A stretch of 64,000 nucleotides of DNA from CAYVAP01 sp964343195 (GTDB lineage Bacteria > Bacteroidota > Bacteroidia > J057). Positions 18,212 through 26,736 of the stretch are shown in pieces. Numbering within the stretch: the stretch's first letter is position 1; every line of letters starts with the position of its first letter. Below the pieces are notes generated by a model that worked only from the letters and a program-made list of their open reading frames with translations, was not told the origin of the DNA and ran no database searches. Position numbers and translations under genes: made by a program. The DNA lies in the NCBI GenBank assembly GCA_964343195.1, contig CAYFIR010000009.1, positions 47,941 through 111,940 of the forward strand, written 5' to 3'.

Positions 18212-19306
18212 ATGACTGCGGCTGATTTTTCTCCTACTCTTTCCAGCGATGAGCCCTATCTGGCCAGGGCACTGCAACTGGCTCAACTGGGAACCGCACG
18301 GGTTTTTCCCAATCCCAGAGTAGGATCCGTTATTGTGGCGGAGGGAAGGATTATCGGGGAAGGCTATCATCAGTTCGCTGGAGGCCCACACGCTGAGGTA
18401 AACGCCATAGCCTCTGTTTCAAAGGCTGACCAAATCCTCCTTCCTGAATCAACCATTTACGTTACGCTGGAGCCCTGTTCGCATTTTGGGAAGACCCCTC
18501 CTTGTGCGGATCTCATAATGCAGGAAAAGATCCCCGAGATCGCAGTAGGGATGATTGACCCCAATCCCCGCGTGGCAGGACGTGGACTCAAGCGCCTGCT
18601 GGGCCAGGGGCATCAGGTGCGATTGGCACAAAATCCAGAGCCATTCGAAGAAATCAACAAGGTTTTTCTGACCAATCAGCTTGATCAGCGGCCTTTCGTC
18701 TCCCTGAAATGGGCAGAGACCGAGGACGGGTTTATCGCCAAACGGGTTAATGGACAGCCACAGCCGATCCAGATCTCTGGCGCTCATGCCAGGATATTTG
18801 TCCATCGCCTGAGGGCAGCCCATCAGGCAATGTTGGTGGGGAGGGTAACCGCACAGCAGGATGATCCGAGTCTGACGACAAGGAACTTTCCGGGAGAAAA
18901 TCCCCTAAGAATCATTCTGGACCGTTCGCTAAAATTAACTTCGGATTTGCGCGTCTTTACTGATGGTGGACCTACACTGGTGTTGAATGAGCAGAAGAAT
19001 GGGCAGGACGGAGCCGTTCAGTTTTTTATTCCCGAACAATGGGATGACTTGAACCAACTTTTTCGGGAGTTGTATGAAAGGCTGGGCATCACCAGCATCC
19101 TGGTTGAGGGTGGGGGGAAAGTCCACAATATGTGTCTGGAGCAGAGGGCATTTGACGAGGTCCATCGGTTGACTGGCCCCATGCGATTGGGGAACGGTGT
19201 CCCTGCCCCGGCGGTCCCTGAATTTCTGCCCTGGGATCTCCCTGTTTCACTGGGCAATACCAGATTGGAGTCGGTAAAATGGCGAACACCGGAAATTAAT
19301 GTTTGA
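18212..19306 (+). CDS. ribD: riboflavin biosynthesis deaminase/reductase RibD
   Basis: This bifunctional enzyme deaminates 2,5-diamino-6-ribosylamino-pyrimidinone 5'-phosphate and then reduces the ribosyl side chain in riboflavin synthesis. The 364-residue protein has an N-terminal cytidine-deaminase-like domain (about 15-150) with zinc ligands His60, Cys89 and Cys98 and catalytic Glu62 (HAE and PCSHFGKTPPC motifs). The C-terminal RibD_C reductase domain (about 155-360) contains FVSLKWAETEDG and the glycine-rich VEGGGKVHN. Length and domain order are normal. The nearest rib genes are not in the window, so it is unlinked from the rest of the pathway here. No FMN riboswitch is visible in the leader. 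Confidence 0.95.
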   Translation: MTAADFSPTLSSDEPYLARALQLAQLGTARVFPNPRVGSVIVAEGRIIGEGYHQFAGGPHAEVNAIASVSKADQILLPESTIYVTLEPCSHFGKTPPCADLIMQEKIPEIAVGMIDPNPRVAGRGLKRLLGQGHQVRLAQNPEPFEEINKVFLTNQLDQRPFVSLKWAETEDGFIAKRVNGQPQPIQISGAHARIFVHRLRAAHQAMLVGRVTAQQDDPSLTTRNFPGENPLRIILDRSLKLTSDLRVFTDGGPTLVLNEQKNGQDGAVQFFIPEQWDDLNQLFRELYERLGITSILVEGGGKVHNMCLEQRAFDEVHRLTGPMRLGNGVPAPAVPEFLPWDLPVSLGNTRLESVKWRTPEINV

Positions 19307-19396
19307 GCGGCCGTATATGCCATTCCGTGTATTTGTAACTTGGTGGATTCTATAGTTTCTTTACGGCCTTATCCACCCCAAAGCGCTTGAGCGTCC

Positions 19397-20134
19397 ATGT
19401 CGGAGCAGTTGGTTATCATTCCCACGTACAACGAAAAAGAGAATATCGCAGCCATGATCCATCGGGTTATGGAGGTGCTGCCTGAAACCCACATGTTGAT
19501 TGTGGAGGACAATTCTCCGGATGGAACAGCCGATATCGTCAAAGAATTGATGGGAGTTTATCCCGGCAGGCTCCACATCGAGGAGCGTGCAGGGAAGCAG
19601 GGACTGGGAACTGCGTATGTTCACGGCTTCAAATGGGCCCTGGAACACGGTTATGAGTACATCTTTGAGATGGACGCAGACTTTAGCCATAACCCCATCG
19701 AGTTGCCCAATTTGCTCAAAGCCTGCAAGGACGAAGGCTTCGATATGTCCATCGGTTCCCGGTATATCAATGGGGTAAACGTCGTCAACTGGCCCATGAA
19801 TCGGGTGCTGATGAGCTACTATGCCAGTGCCTATGTACGTAAGGTGACCGGCATGCCGATTCGTGATACAACTGCCGGATTCAAATGCTACACCCGCCGT
19901 GTACTGGCCAAGGTCCTGGAGCGGCCCATTAAGTTTGTCGGCTATGCCTTCCAGATTGAAATGAAATTTCGGGCGTGGCGCCACGGGTTCAAGATCAAGG
20001 AGGTGCCCATCATTTTCCGAGATCGTACCATGGGGCAGTCCAAGATGAGCACCGGGATCTTCAAAGAGGCCGTCTTCGGGGTAATCTCGATGAAATTTGA
20101 CAGCTTCTTCCAGAAGTGGGGTGATAAGCAGTGA
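19397..20134 (+). CDS. polyprenol-phosphate mannosyltransferase-like GT2 glycosyltransferase
   Basis: The 245-residue soluble GT2 enzyme matches the bacterial DPM1-like group that transfers a sugar from a nucleotide donor to polyprenyl phosphate. The N-terminus VIIPTYNEKENI, the VEDNSPDGT loop, and the metal-binding DAD at residues 93-95 followed by FSHNP are diagnostic. The acceptor-side motif RDTTAGFKCY lies near residue 160. There is no C-terminal membrane domain, unlike longer relatives. dut follows 165 bp downstream on the same strand. The sugar (mannose or glucose) cannot be decided from sequence. Confidence 0.9.
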   Translation: MSEQLVIIPTYNEKENIAAMIHRVMEVLPETHMLIVEDNSPDGTADIVKELMGVYPGRLHIEERAGKQGLGTAYVHGFKWALEHGYEYIFEMDADFSHNPIELPNLLKACKDEGFDMSIGSRYINGVNVVNWPMNRVLMSYYASAYVRKVTGMPIRDTTAGFKCYTRRVLAKVLERPIKFVGYAFQIEMKFRAWRHGFKIKEVPIIFRDRTMGQSKMSTGIFKEAVFGVISMKFDSFFQKWGDKQ

Positions 20135-20251
20135 TCATTTTTTATGGTTCATTGACCATGGAACAGTAGGAGAAGGAAACAGCGGGCATTGTCGAAGATC
20201 GGTCTAAGGCCGGAGCCATAACAAAAGGTGGTCAGTGATCCTGATGATTGA

Positions 20252-20290
20252 GGCATTACCATTACGAATCACAAATTTCAAATCACGAAT
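20252..20290. repeat. degenerate ACGAATC/ACGAATT heptamer repeat
   Basis: ACGAATC and related heptamers (ACGAATC, ACAAATT, TCAAATC, ACGAATT) stand in tandem just before dut. The same family is better preserved at 34466-34507. Confidence 0.5.
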
Positions 20291-20299
20291 TCTCCGCCC

Positions 20300-20734
20300 A
20301 TGCTATCCATCAACATCGTCAACCGCTCTCCTTACGGACTTCCCAAATACGCCACAGATGCCAGTGCCGGAATGGACCTGTACGCATTACTGGACGAGCC
20401 CATTACGCTGAAGCCCTTGGAGCGATACCTGATCCCAACAGGGATTTCAATCGAACTTCCTGTAGGATACGAAGCTCAGGTGAGGCCCCGTAGCGGCCTC
20501 GCCATCAAGCATGGCCTCACCTGTCTGAATTCACCGGGTACCATTGACGCGGACTATCGAGGTGAAATTGGAGTAGTGCTGGTCAACCTCTCGAATGATG
20601 CCTACACTGTACAGCCGGGCGAACGTGTCGCCCAGATGGTAGTCGCCAAACACGAACGTGTAGAGTGGCAACCCGTAGAAAAGCTGGGAGAAACAAGCCG
20701 AGGTACAGGAGGCTTTGGCCATACCGGTAAATAA
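20300..20734 (+). CDS. dut: deoxyuridine 5'-triphosphate nucleotidohydrolase
   Basis: Trimeric dUTPase hydrolyses dUTP to dUMP and pyrophosphate, which keeps uracil out of DNA and supplies dUMP for dTMP. The 144-residue protein shows all five motifs in order: SAGMDLYA (motif 1), RPRSGLA (motif 2), GTIDADYRGEI (motif 3, catalytic Asp), the QPGERVAQMVV region (motif 4) and RGTGGFGHTG (motif 5, the mobile P-loop-like arm). The next gene starts 17 bp after its stop, in the Bacteroidota context of dut followed by envelope lipoproteins. Confidence 0.96.
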   Translation: MLSINIVNRSPYGLPKYATDASAGMDLYALLDEPITLKPLERYLIPTGISIELPVGYEAQVRPRSGLAIKHGLTCLNSPGTIDADYRGEIGVVLVNLSNDAYTVQPGERVAQMVVAKHERVEWQPVEKLGETSRGTGGFGHTGK

Positions 20735-20750
20735 TTCCTATCTTCTTCTC

Positions 20751-22487
20751 ATGATGCGATACTTCATTTTCTTGCTGATTCTGGGTGTGATCGGGGGCTC
20801 ATTATCGAGCTGTAAGTCGAGCCAGCCCATTACGGAGGATAATCGGGGAGAATCTGGCTCCGATCCCATTACCATCTTGCGTAATGACGAGCAGATCAAG
20901 AATCTCTATGTGGAAGCCAGCAAGGAAATGGTCAGGGGAGAATTGCAAAATGCAGAATCTCTCTTTCAACAGGTTTTGGAGATAGACCCTGCCAACCATG
21001 CAGCCCTTTACAACCTGGCCAAAATCGCCAAAGAAGATAACCGACTGGATCGTGCTCTGAATTTTGCTCAGCAGGCGGTCGCCGAGGCCCCGGATAATTA
21101 CTGGTATCGATTTTTGCTTAGACAGATTTTCGAAGGAAGAGGAGAATACAACCGGGCGATTACTACGCAAGAGGAACTGTTAAAGCGTTTTCCTGAAAAC
21201 CCCGATGACCATCTGCACCTTGCTTCGCTATATGTAAGACAGGAGCAACCCCGCAAGGCGCTGGTAAGCCTCAACTTCCTGGAAAATGAATATGGTTTTC
21301 AGCCTACGATAGCGCTGCGGAAGTACGAAATTCTTAACAGGCTGGGGGATAATGAGGCTGCACTGGAAGTCGCCAGGAACCTGGTTGCCTTTGATGAGCG
21401 GGAAACCCAGTTTTATCAATTGGCCTACCAGCAGCTGATGGCACTTGGCCGTACAGACGAGGCTGTGCAGTTGCTGGAGGGATTGCTGGAAGAAGACCCG
21501 GAAAATGGATTTGCTCTGCTATCCCTGGCGGACTATTACAAGAAAACAGATCAACTGGAGCGTTCAGATGAGTACCTGTTTCAGGCGTTTGAAAATCCAG
21601 ACATCGACCCAGAAGGAAAACTGGAGATCATCCATGGCCTGATGGCCTATCTGGATCAGGAACCTGAGTTAAAGCCACGTATTACGGAACTCATCCGGAT
21701 CTTTCAGGAAGTGCACCCCGGTACCTCAGGGGGGTATGCGCTGCAGGGACAGGTATTGATGGCGACTGGTCAGGTCGATGAAGCTCGCGCCAATTACCGT
21801 CAGGCGCTGGAGCTGGAGCCTGGAAATGTTGGAGGCTGGGTAGATCTGATCCGCCTGAGTCTGCTGGCTCAGGATTATGCAACCATGCTCGATGATGCGG
21901 AAGAAGCGCGCAGCTACTTCCCCAATCAGGATCAAATCCTGTTTTTGTATGGCTTTGCTGCCGCCCGGGAGGGGCTGTACCGCCCCGCGGCCTCGGCACT
22001 GGCCAAGGTCATCAGGATGGGAACCGCAGAACCTGCACTTCAGGCTCAGGCTCACTCCGAACTGGCCTACGTCTATCATAAGCAGGAAGATTTTGCGGCT
22101 TCAGCCGAGAACTATGAGACAGCCGTTCAACTGGCTCCTGGTGACCCCATGATCAAAAACAACTTTGCTGCGGCACTTGCCGAGCGGGGAACACAACTCG
22201 ACAAAGCAAAGCAACTGGCAGAGCAGGCGCTGGATCAGGCACCCAATGAAGCCGCTTTTCTTCACACACTCGGCTGGATTTTACTTCAGCAGGGAGACCT
22301 GAAAGGAGCTCGCCGTCAGGTGGATAAAGCTCTGCGGAGTGCACCCAGCAACCCCGAAGTCCTGGAACTTTCTGGGGACATCCTCTTCAAGCAGGGCGAT
22401 GAAGCAGAAGCCGTCGCCCAATGGGAAAAAGCCATTGAAGCCGGTGCGGACATCGATCTGGATGAAAAGCGTCGGGGGGGAGAGTAG
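20751..22487 (+). CDS. tetratricopeptide-repeat lipoprotein
   Basis: The ATG at 20751 gives 578 residues starting MMRYFIFLLILGVIGG with lipobox LSSC (Cys21); an upstream in-frame start at 20715 would overlap dut and displace the lipobox. From about residue 60 to the end the protein consists of TPR-like helical pairs, with the clearest units around residues 65-135, 340-375 and 455-560 (for example LEIDPANHAALYNLA). A TPR protein in this position, between dut and a DUF4292 gene, is common in Bacteroidota. It should act as a scaffold on the periplasmic face of a membrane, but its partner is not known. Confidence 0.85.
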   Translation: MMRYFIFLLILGVIGGSLSSCKSSQPITEDNRGESGSDPITILRNDEQIKNLYVEASKEMVRGELQNAESLFQQVLEIDPANHAALYNLAKIAKEDNRLDRALNFAQQAVAEAPDNYWYRFLLRQIFEGRGEYNRAITTQEELLKRFPENPDDHLHLASLYVRQEQPRKALVSLNFLENEYGFQPTIALRKYEILNRLGDNEAALEVARNLVAFDERETQFYQLAYQQLMALGRTDEAVQLLEGLLEEDPENGFALLSLADYYKKTDQLERSDEYLFQAFENPDIDPEGKLEIIHGLMAYLDQEPELKPRITELIRIFQEVHPGTSGGYALQGQVLMATGQVDEARANYRQALELEPGNVGGWVDLIRLSLLAQDYATMLDDAEEARSYFPNQDQILFLYGFAAAREGLYRPAASALAKVIRMGTAEPALQAQAHSELAYVYHKQEDFAASAENYETAVQLAPGDPMIKNNFAAALAERGTQLDKAKQLAEQALDQAPNEAAFLHTLGWILLQQGDLKGARRQVDKALRSAPSNPEVLELSGDILFKQGDEAEAVAQWEKAIEAGADIDLDEKRRGGE

Positions 22488-22817
22488 GGCAGAAAGGGCC
22501 AGAAATGAGGTTTGCAGGCACTGCTAAAAGTACAATGGCTCCACCCCCATTAAATTCGGGTGCAATTCGAAATGTCGCTTAACCACGAAGATCTCGAAGA
22601 AGGTCTCAAAGTTCACAAGTCCTTTTTTCTTTGTGTTACTTCGACTACGCTTAGAACAAGCCTTTGCGACCTCCCTGGTGTCCTTTGAGGTAAAAAGGAA
22701 GGCACTAAGCGGAGGCGACGAAATGCATCCCTTTTGTATTTCGCATGGACTGGAGTGAGAAAAAGCTGTATTTTATGGCCGAAGTATCATGCTAATAACC
22801 CCCCATCAACTGCTACC
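22488..22817. other. intergenic region with AACCACGAAG-type repeat
   Basis: This 330-bp stretch has no plausible gene. Its centre holds the repeat described separately. No clear promoter or terminator stands out. Confidence 0.6.
22579..22725. repeat. AACCACGAAG / CTTTGTG intergenic repeat
   Basis: The block opens with TTAACCACGAAGATCTCGAA, followed by AAGTTCACAAG and the complementary CTTTGTGTTACTT, then CTTTGCGACCTC and CTTTGAGGTAAAAA. It resembles the widespread 'ACGAAG' intergenic repeats of environmental bacteria. A degenerate relative occurs near 51514. Confidence 0.55.
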
Positions 22818-23666
22818 ATGCGCATCTTCCTACCCATCCTGTTGACCCTTGCCATCGGCCTCACCCTAACGAGCTGCAAAAGCCGACGTTCTGGCAAAAA
22901 TGGCCCTAATGCGGGTTTTGAGCGAGTGGAAACTGCCCAGGAGTTCCTACAGGCCCTGCGTCCCGGTGCCCGTATCCTGTTGGCTACTGGTGACTATAAC
23001 CTCACGGAAATGGCCGGTATGACTACTTCCTATCTCAGCTGGGATGACCCCTATGATGGCGAAGAAGTACACCTGGCTAACCTAAGTAATGTGATTATCC
23101 GGGGAGAAGATGGAGCACGGCTATTGGCTGTTCCTCGCTACGCCTGGGTCCTACGCTTTGATCAGTGTAACAATCTGAAGTTTGAAAACGTGACGTTCGG
23201 CCACACCGAAGAAGGGTATTGCCTGGGCGGAGTGCTGGCTTTTGAAGGATGCACGGGCATCAGCATCAGTGAGTGTAACCTCTACGGGAGCGGAACGGAA
23301 GGCCTCCTGCTCAATGGGGTGGTCGATTTCAAGATGGAAGATTCGCGAATCTATGAGTGTACCTATGACCTCATGACGGTGAACGGCAGCCGCAACCTGC
23401 TATTCGAAAACTGCTCTTTCACCGAAACGGGACAGTTTAACCTGATCAACCTGTCTGCCTCAGAGGATGTGTTATTTGATGAATGTACCTTTAGCGAAAA
23501 CTACAACGAGAACTTCATGCCCTATTTCTTCTATCTGGAGGGCAACCGTGGGGGAATCGCAGTTCGAAATTGTACCTTTACCGAAAATCGCGTCCAAAAA
23601 TTCGTAAACAGGCCTTCAGAGCTGGAGTTGGATGATAACGACTTTGAAGGCAACGACTTTGATTAA
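22818..23666 (+). CDS. right-handed beta-helix lipoprotein
   Basis: The ATG at 22818 gives 282 residues with signal MRIFLPILLTLAIGL and lipobox LTSC (Cys20). From about residue 100 onward, short repeats of about 22-24 residues with N/C-rich turns (SECNLYGSG, ENCSFTE, DECTFSEN, RNCTFTEN) form a right-handed parallel beta-helix of the pectate-lyase/NosD type. No polysaccharide lyase residues can be assigned with confidence. It sits 5 bp before the DUF4292 gene, so the two are probably cotranscribed. It interrupts the usual TPR-DUF4292 neighbourhood and may be a lineage-specific addition. Confidence 0.8.
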   Translation: MRIFLPILLTLAIGLTLTSCKSRRSGKNGPNAGFERVETAQEFLQALRPGARILLATGDYNLTEMAGMTTSYLSWDDPYDGEEVHLANLSNVIIRGEDGARLLAVPRYAWVLRFDQCNNLKFENVTFGHTEEGYCLGGVLAFEGCTGISISECNLYGSGTEGLLLNGVVDFKMEDSRIYECTYDLMTVNGSRNLLFENCSFTETGQFNLINLSASEDVLFDECTFSENYNENFMPYFFYLEGNRGGIAVRNCTFTENRVQKFVNRPSELELDDNDFEGNDFD

Positions 23667-23671
23667 CCCTT

Positions 23672-24445
23672 ATGACTCTGCTGACACGTCTGTTGATTGT
23701 TGCTGTATTGCTGCTAAGTAGTGGCTGTGACCTCTTTAAGAAGGTTCGGAATGAAGGAGAGTCAGTCGCCTGGCGACGGACCCTCAATGAGACCCGGGCC
23801 CAACGACCTGAGTTTGAGAAGCTTTCCATGTCAGGCAGGATCCGGGTAAACTTTCCTAATGGAGAGTTTGACGGAGTTTCAGCTTCATACAGAATCGACC
23901 TTAGAAAGGATAGCGCCATGCTCATCCGGCTGAGTAAATTCATCGAAGTGGCTCGGATCAAGGTAGATCGCGATTCGATTTATGTACTGGACAGGCTTGG
24001 AGGGACGTACCGGGTATGTGATTTTAGCCTCGCAAAAAGTTATACAGGGCTGGATGTCGATTTTGACGCCCTTCAGGCGCTTATCCTGGGGGATTTTGAT
24101 CCAATACCCTCAGATTTAATTGCAGAAAACGTCAAAACCTTACCTCATACCTTTATTGGCACGGAAGCTGGCACGGATTTTCGTTATTTTATAGACCCGT
24201 TGTTGCTGAAGCTCTTACAGTTCGAAGCGAATGACACCGTTCGACGGATGGGTTCAACCGTTTCCTACTCTGAGTTTACACCAATGGCGGGGACACAGGT
24301 ACCACAGCTAATACGGATAGATGCATTTACGCCCGACACGGTGAACATCGAACTGAGTCATAGGCGAATGGATTTTGAAGCAGGCAAGCTAAGCTTTGAG
24401 CTGGGAAACCTGGAGGACTACAAGCGGGAAGGATGTGATTTTTAG
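23672..24445 (+). CDS. DUF4292 lipoprotein
   Basis: The 257-residue protein carries signal MTLLTRLLIVAVLLLSSGC (lipobox Cys19). The rest follows the DUF4292 pattern: an early MSGRIRVNF strand, repeated antiparallel beta strands including MLIRLSKFIEVARIKVDRD, and IYVLDRLGG, followed by a helix around the GLDVDFDALQALILG segment. The family is predicted to share the LolA/LolB fold and so may handle lipids or lipoproteins in the periplasm; this is family-level inference. The EnvC-like gene follows 50 bp downstream, an order conserved in Bacteroidota. Confidence 0.85.
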   Translation: MTLLTRLLIVAVLLLSSGCDLFKKVRNEGESVAWRRTLNETRAQRPEFEKLSMSGRIRVNFPNGEFDGVSASYRIDLRKDSAMLIRLSKFIEVARIKVDRDSIYVLDRLGGTYRVCDFSLAKSYTGLDVDFDALQALILGDFDPIPSDLIAENVKTLPHTFIGTEAGTDFRYFIDPLLLKLLQFEANDTVRRMGSTVSYSEFTPMAGTQVPQLIRIDAFTPDTVNIELSHRRMDFEAGKLSFELGNLEDYKREGCDF

Positions 24446-24495
24446 CGGGGATACTCGACGAACTTTTTGTTGGTCCAAGGCGTTTGAGAACGAAT

Positions 24496-25656
24496 ATGTT
24501 TAGGAACTGGTATTTCTGTATTCTGACTGGAATTCTACTGGGGGCAGGTATTTATGACCTGACCGCTCAGACTTCTCTTTCCCGCTCGGAACTGGAAGAC
24601 CGCATTGCCATCGCAGATCGCCTGCTAAGCGAAACCCGTAACCGGGAATCCCGCAGCCTCATTACCTTGCGGACACTCAATCGTCAGATCGGTATGCGCC
24701 GACAACTCATTGACCGCCTGGCGAGTGAACTGGACGATAAACTTGCCGAAATCGAGCGACATGAAATGGTTCGTTGCGAGATGGAAGGCGACAAAAAGCG
24801 CATCGAAGATAACTATCGTCAGGCCCTCCAGGCAGCCTACAAGGAGTTGGGCAGCGATAACATATGGCTCTCTATCCTTAGCGCTGATAACCTTACTGAT
24901 GCATACTTCCGGCTGCAATATTATCGGCAGTTTACCTCCTATTGCGAGCAGCAGTTGAAACTCATGAGGCAAACCGAGGCCGACCTGGATCGACAGGCTC
25001 ATCGGCTTAACGAAGAGTTTATCGAAAAAGATCGTCTGATAGCCCAGCGGCAGGATGAACTGATGGCCCTGGAAGAAAACCGACAGGAACAGCGTCGTCT
25101 ATACCGCGAGCTCAAATCCGAAATAGACCGATATCAGAGTATGCTTGCTGAGGAGCGTCATCAACTCCAGGCGCTGATTCAGGAGACAGAAAACGTCTAT
25201 GAGGCCAGTAACACATCTGCTATCGCTGCGAATTATGCCGAGCAGTTTCCTCAGCGCAAGGGGCAGCTTCCCTGGCCGGTGGCACGGGAGCGGAGCCTCA
25301 TCGTAGGGCACTATGGCCGTGGTGAAGATCCATTTGGCAACCCGATTACCCACGATGGAATCGTCATTCGTACACCGCAGGGGGAGGAAGTATCTTCCGT
25401 TCATGCCGGGCGGGTAACAGGCCTCACCAACCTTCCGCTCCTGGGAGGGTGGGTGGTCATCGTAGAGCATGGCCGATATCGGACCGTGTACTCTAACCTT
25501 GAGCGGGTATTCGTCCAGGAAGGGCAACTGATCACTGCTGACCAGCCTCTCGGACTGGTTAGAACCGACCACCGCACTGGTGAGACGGTGTTTCAGTTCA
25601 TGATTTATACCCTTCCCAACCGCTTCCTCAATCCCGAAAGGTGGCTTGAGCGATAG
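24496..25656 (+). CDS. EnvC-like murein hydrolase activator (degenerate LytM/M23)
   Basis: Start ATG 24496 gives 386 residues; TTG 24484 is less likely. After the signal peptide (about residues 1-25) comes a long coiled coil (about 30-230, Arg/Glu/Leu-rich) and then a LytM domain (about 265-380). The zinc-binding residues of active M23 peptidases are mostly lost: HNGxD reads THDGIVI, the HLS motif reads YSNLE, and the final HxH reads FQF. This is the pattern of EnvC, which does not cut murein but activates amidases during cell division. It closes the dut-TPR-DUF4292 cluster. The cognate amidase is not in the window. Confidence 0.88.
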   Translation: MFRNWYFCILTGILLGAGIYDLTAQTSLSRSELEDRIAIADRLLSETRNRESRSLITLRTLNRQIGMRRQLIDRLASELDDKLAEIERHEMVRCEMEGDKKRIEDNYRQALQAAYKELGSDNIWLSILSADNLTDAYFRLQYYRQFTSYCEQQLKLMRQTEADLDRQAHRLNEEFIEKDRLIAQRQDELMALEENRQEQRRLYRELKSEIDRYQSMLAEERHQLQALIQETENVYEASNTSAIAANYAEQFPQRKGQLPWPVARERSLIVGHYGRGEDPFGNPITHDGIVIRTPQGEEVSSVHAGRVTGLTNLPLLGGWVVIVEHGRYRTVYSNLERVFVQEGQLITADQPLGLVRTDHRTGETVFQFMIYTLPNRFLNPERWLER

Positions 25657-25764
25657 CTAACCCTGATTCCGCAATTTCGTATATGTACTCGGTAGATTTT
25701 CCAGCCAGTCTGAAAAATCTTAGTATATTGATTGCACACAACGAAAAAGCGATACAACTAAACG

Positions 25765-26487
25765 ATGAGAGAATACTTTGACATGGACCAGCGCTCCCAA
25801 CAGCGTGAGCAACGGTTTGCTCAGTCTGGTTCAGCCCAGGTTTTTATGCGGCAGGTGTTTGCAACCATGACCCTGGGGCTGGCCATTACCGGAATGGTGG
25901 CATGGTTTGTAGCCAATACTCCCGCCTTGATGAACTTCCTTTTCGGAGGGTTCATGGCCTACGTGACGATTTTTGCTCCCCTGGCTTTGGTGTTCTTCCT
26001 TTCGGCAAGAATTCAAAGAATGAGTTTTTCGGCAGCAAGCATCACTTTCGCCGTATACTCTGTATTGGTGGGGGCAAGTTTATCCGGAATCTTTATAGTT
26101 TATGAGTTAGGAACCATTTTTCAGGTCTTCCTGATAACCGCCGGAACTTTTGGAGCAATGGCACTTATAGGATGGACTACTAATGTGGACCTTACCAAGA
26201 TGGGCTCCTTTCTTTACATGGCACTAATTGGCCTGATCATCGCCATGGTAGTCAACTGGTTTATGAACTCCAGCATGATGGACTACATCATCTCCGTGAT
26301 TGGAGTAGTAATTTTCTCCGGACTGACTGCCTATGACACTCAAAAGCTGCTTGTGATAGGTGCCAATGTCGACCCCGAAGCAGAAGCCAGCAAGAAAATG
26401 GCCCTGATGGGAGCCCTGAATCTCTATCTGGACTTCATCAACCTTTTCCTCTTCCTGCTGCGTCTCTTTGGAGGAGGTAGAGACTAA
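25765..26487 (+). CDS. Bax inhibitor-1/YccA family membrane protein
   Basis: The 240-residue protein has a polar N-terminus of about 25 residues and seven hydrophobic segments, ending in a short charged tail. The signature region with the segment GLTAYDTQKLL and acidic residues in the last helices fits the BI-1 family, members of which form a pH-gated Ca2+ leak channel (BsYetJ) or interact with FtsH (YccA). Whether this one conducts ions is not known. A strong terminator follows, so it is likely transcribed alone. Confidence 0.92.
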   Translation: MREYFDMDQRSQQREQRFAQSGSAQVFMRQVFATMTLGLAITGMVAWFVANTPALMNFLFGGFMAYVTIFAPLALVFFLSARIQRMSFSAASITFAVYSVLVGASLSGIFIVYELGTIFQVFLITAGTFGAMALIGWTTNVDLTKMGSFLYMALIGLIIAMVVNWFMNSSMMDYIISVIGVVIFSGLTAYDTQKLLVIGANVDPEAEASKKMALMGALNLYLDFINLFLFLLRLFGGGRD

Positions 26488-26528
26488 TGTGGAAAAATAT
26501 TTCGACCAAAGCCTGGTCGGTTTAGCAT

Positions 26529-26566
26529 AAAAAATACGCATTGCCTGAGGGTGATGCGTATTTTTT
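26529..26566 (+). terminator. intrinsic terminator after BI-1 gene
   Basis: A perfect 13-bp stem AAAAAATACGCAT/ATGCGTATTTTTT with a 12-base loop. The A-run and T-run make it usable on both strands. Confidence 0.9.
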
Positions 26567-26672
26567 ATTGCCAAAATGCTAACGAACGGTAGTAATTTTT
26601 TGTGTCTTTTTAGCCAGTTGGGTAATTACCTGAAAGTGTTTAAAACTAGCTGATTGTGAGGGGGTTAGGCAC

Positions 26673-26680
26673 TAGTTTTG
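26673..26680 (+). promoter_or_regulatory. -7 element (TAGTTTTG) for threonine dehydrogenase
   Basis: The octamer matches TAnnTTTG and lies 57 bp upstream of the ATG at 26737. TTG at 26654-26656 could be a -33 element, but its 16-bp spacing is short. The position supports the downstream start over the one at 26656. Confidence 0.45.
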
Positions 26681-26736
26681 TGTTGGGGATAACACCTTTG
26701 GGGGTTATCTTGTTAGTTGGAAAAGAAGGAATTGCC

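Noticed and set aside
20715..20750. Upstream start for the TPR lipoprotein overlapping dut
   Set aside because: It would bury the lipobox; the ATG at 20751 gives a proper lipoprotein signal.
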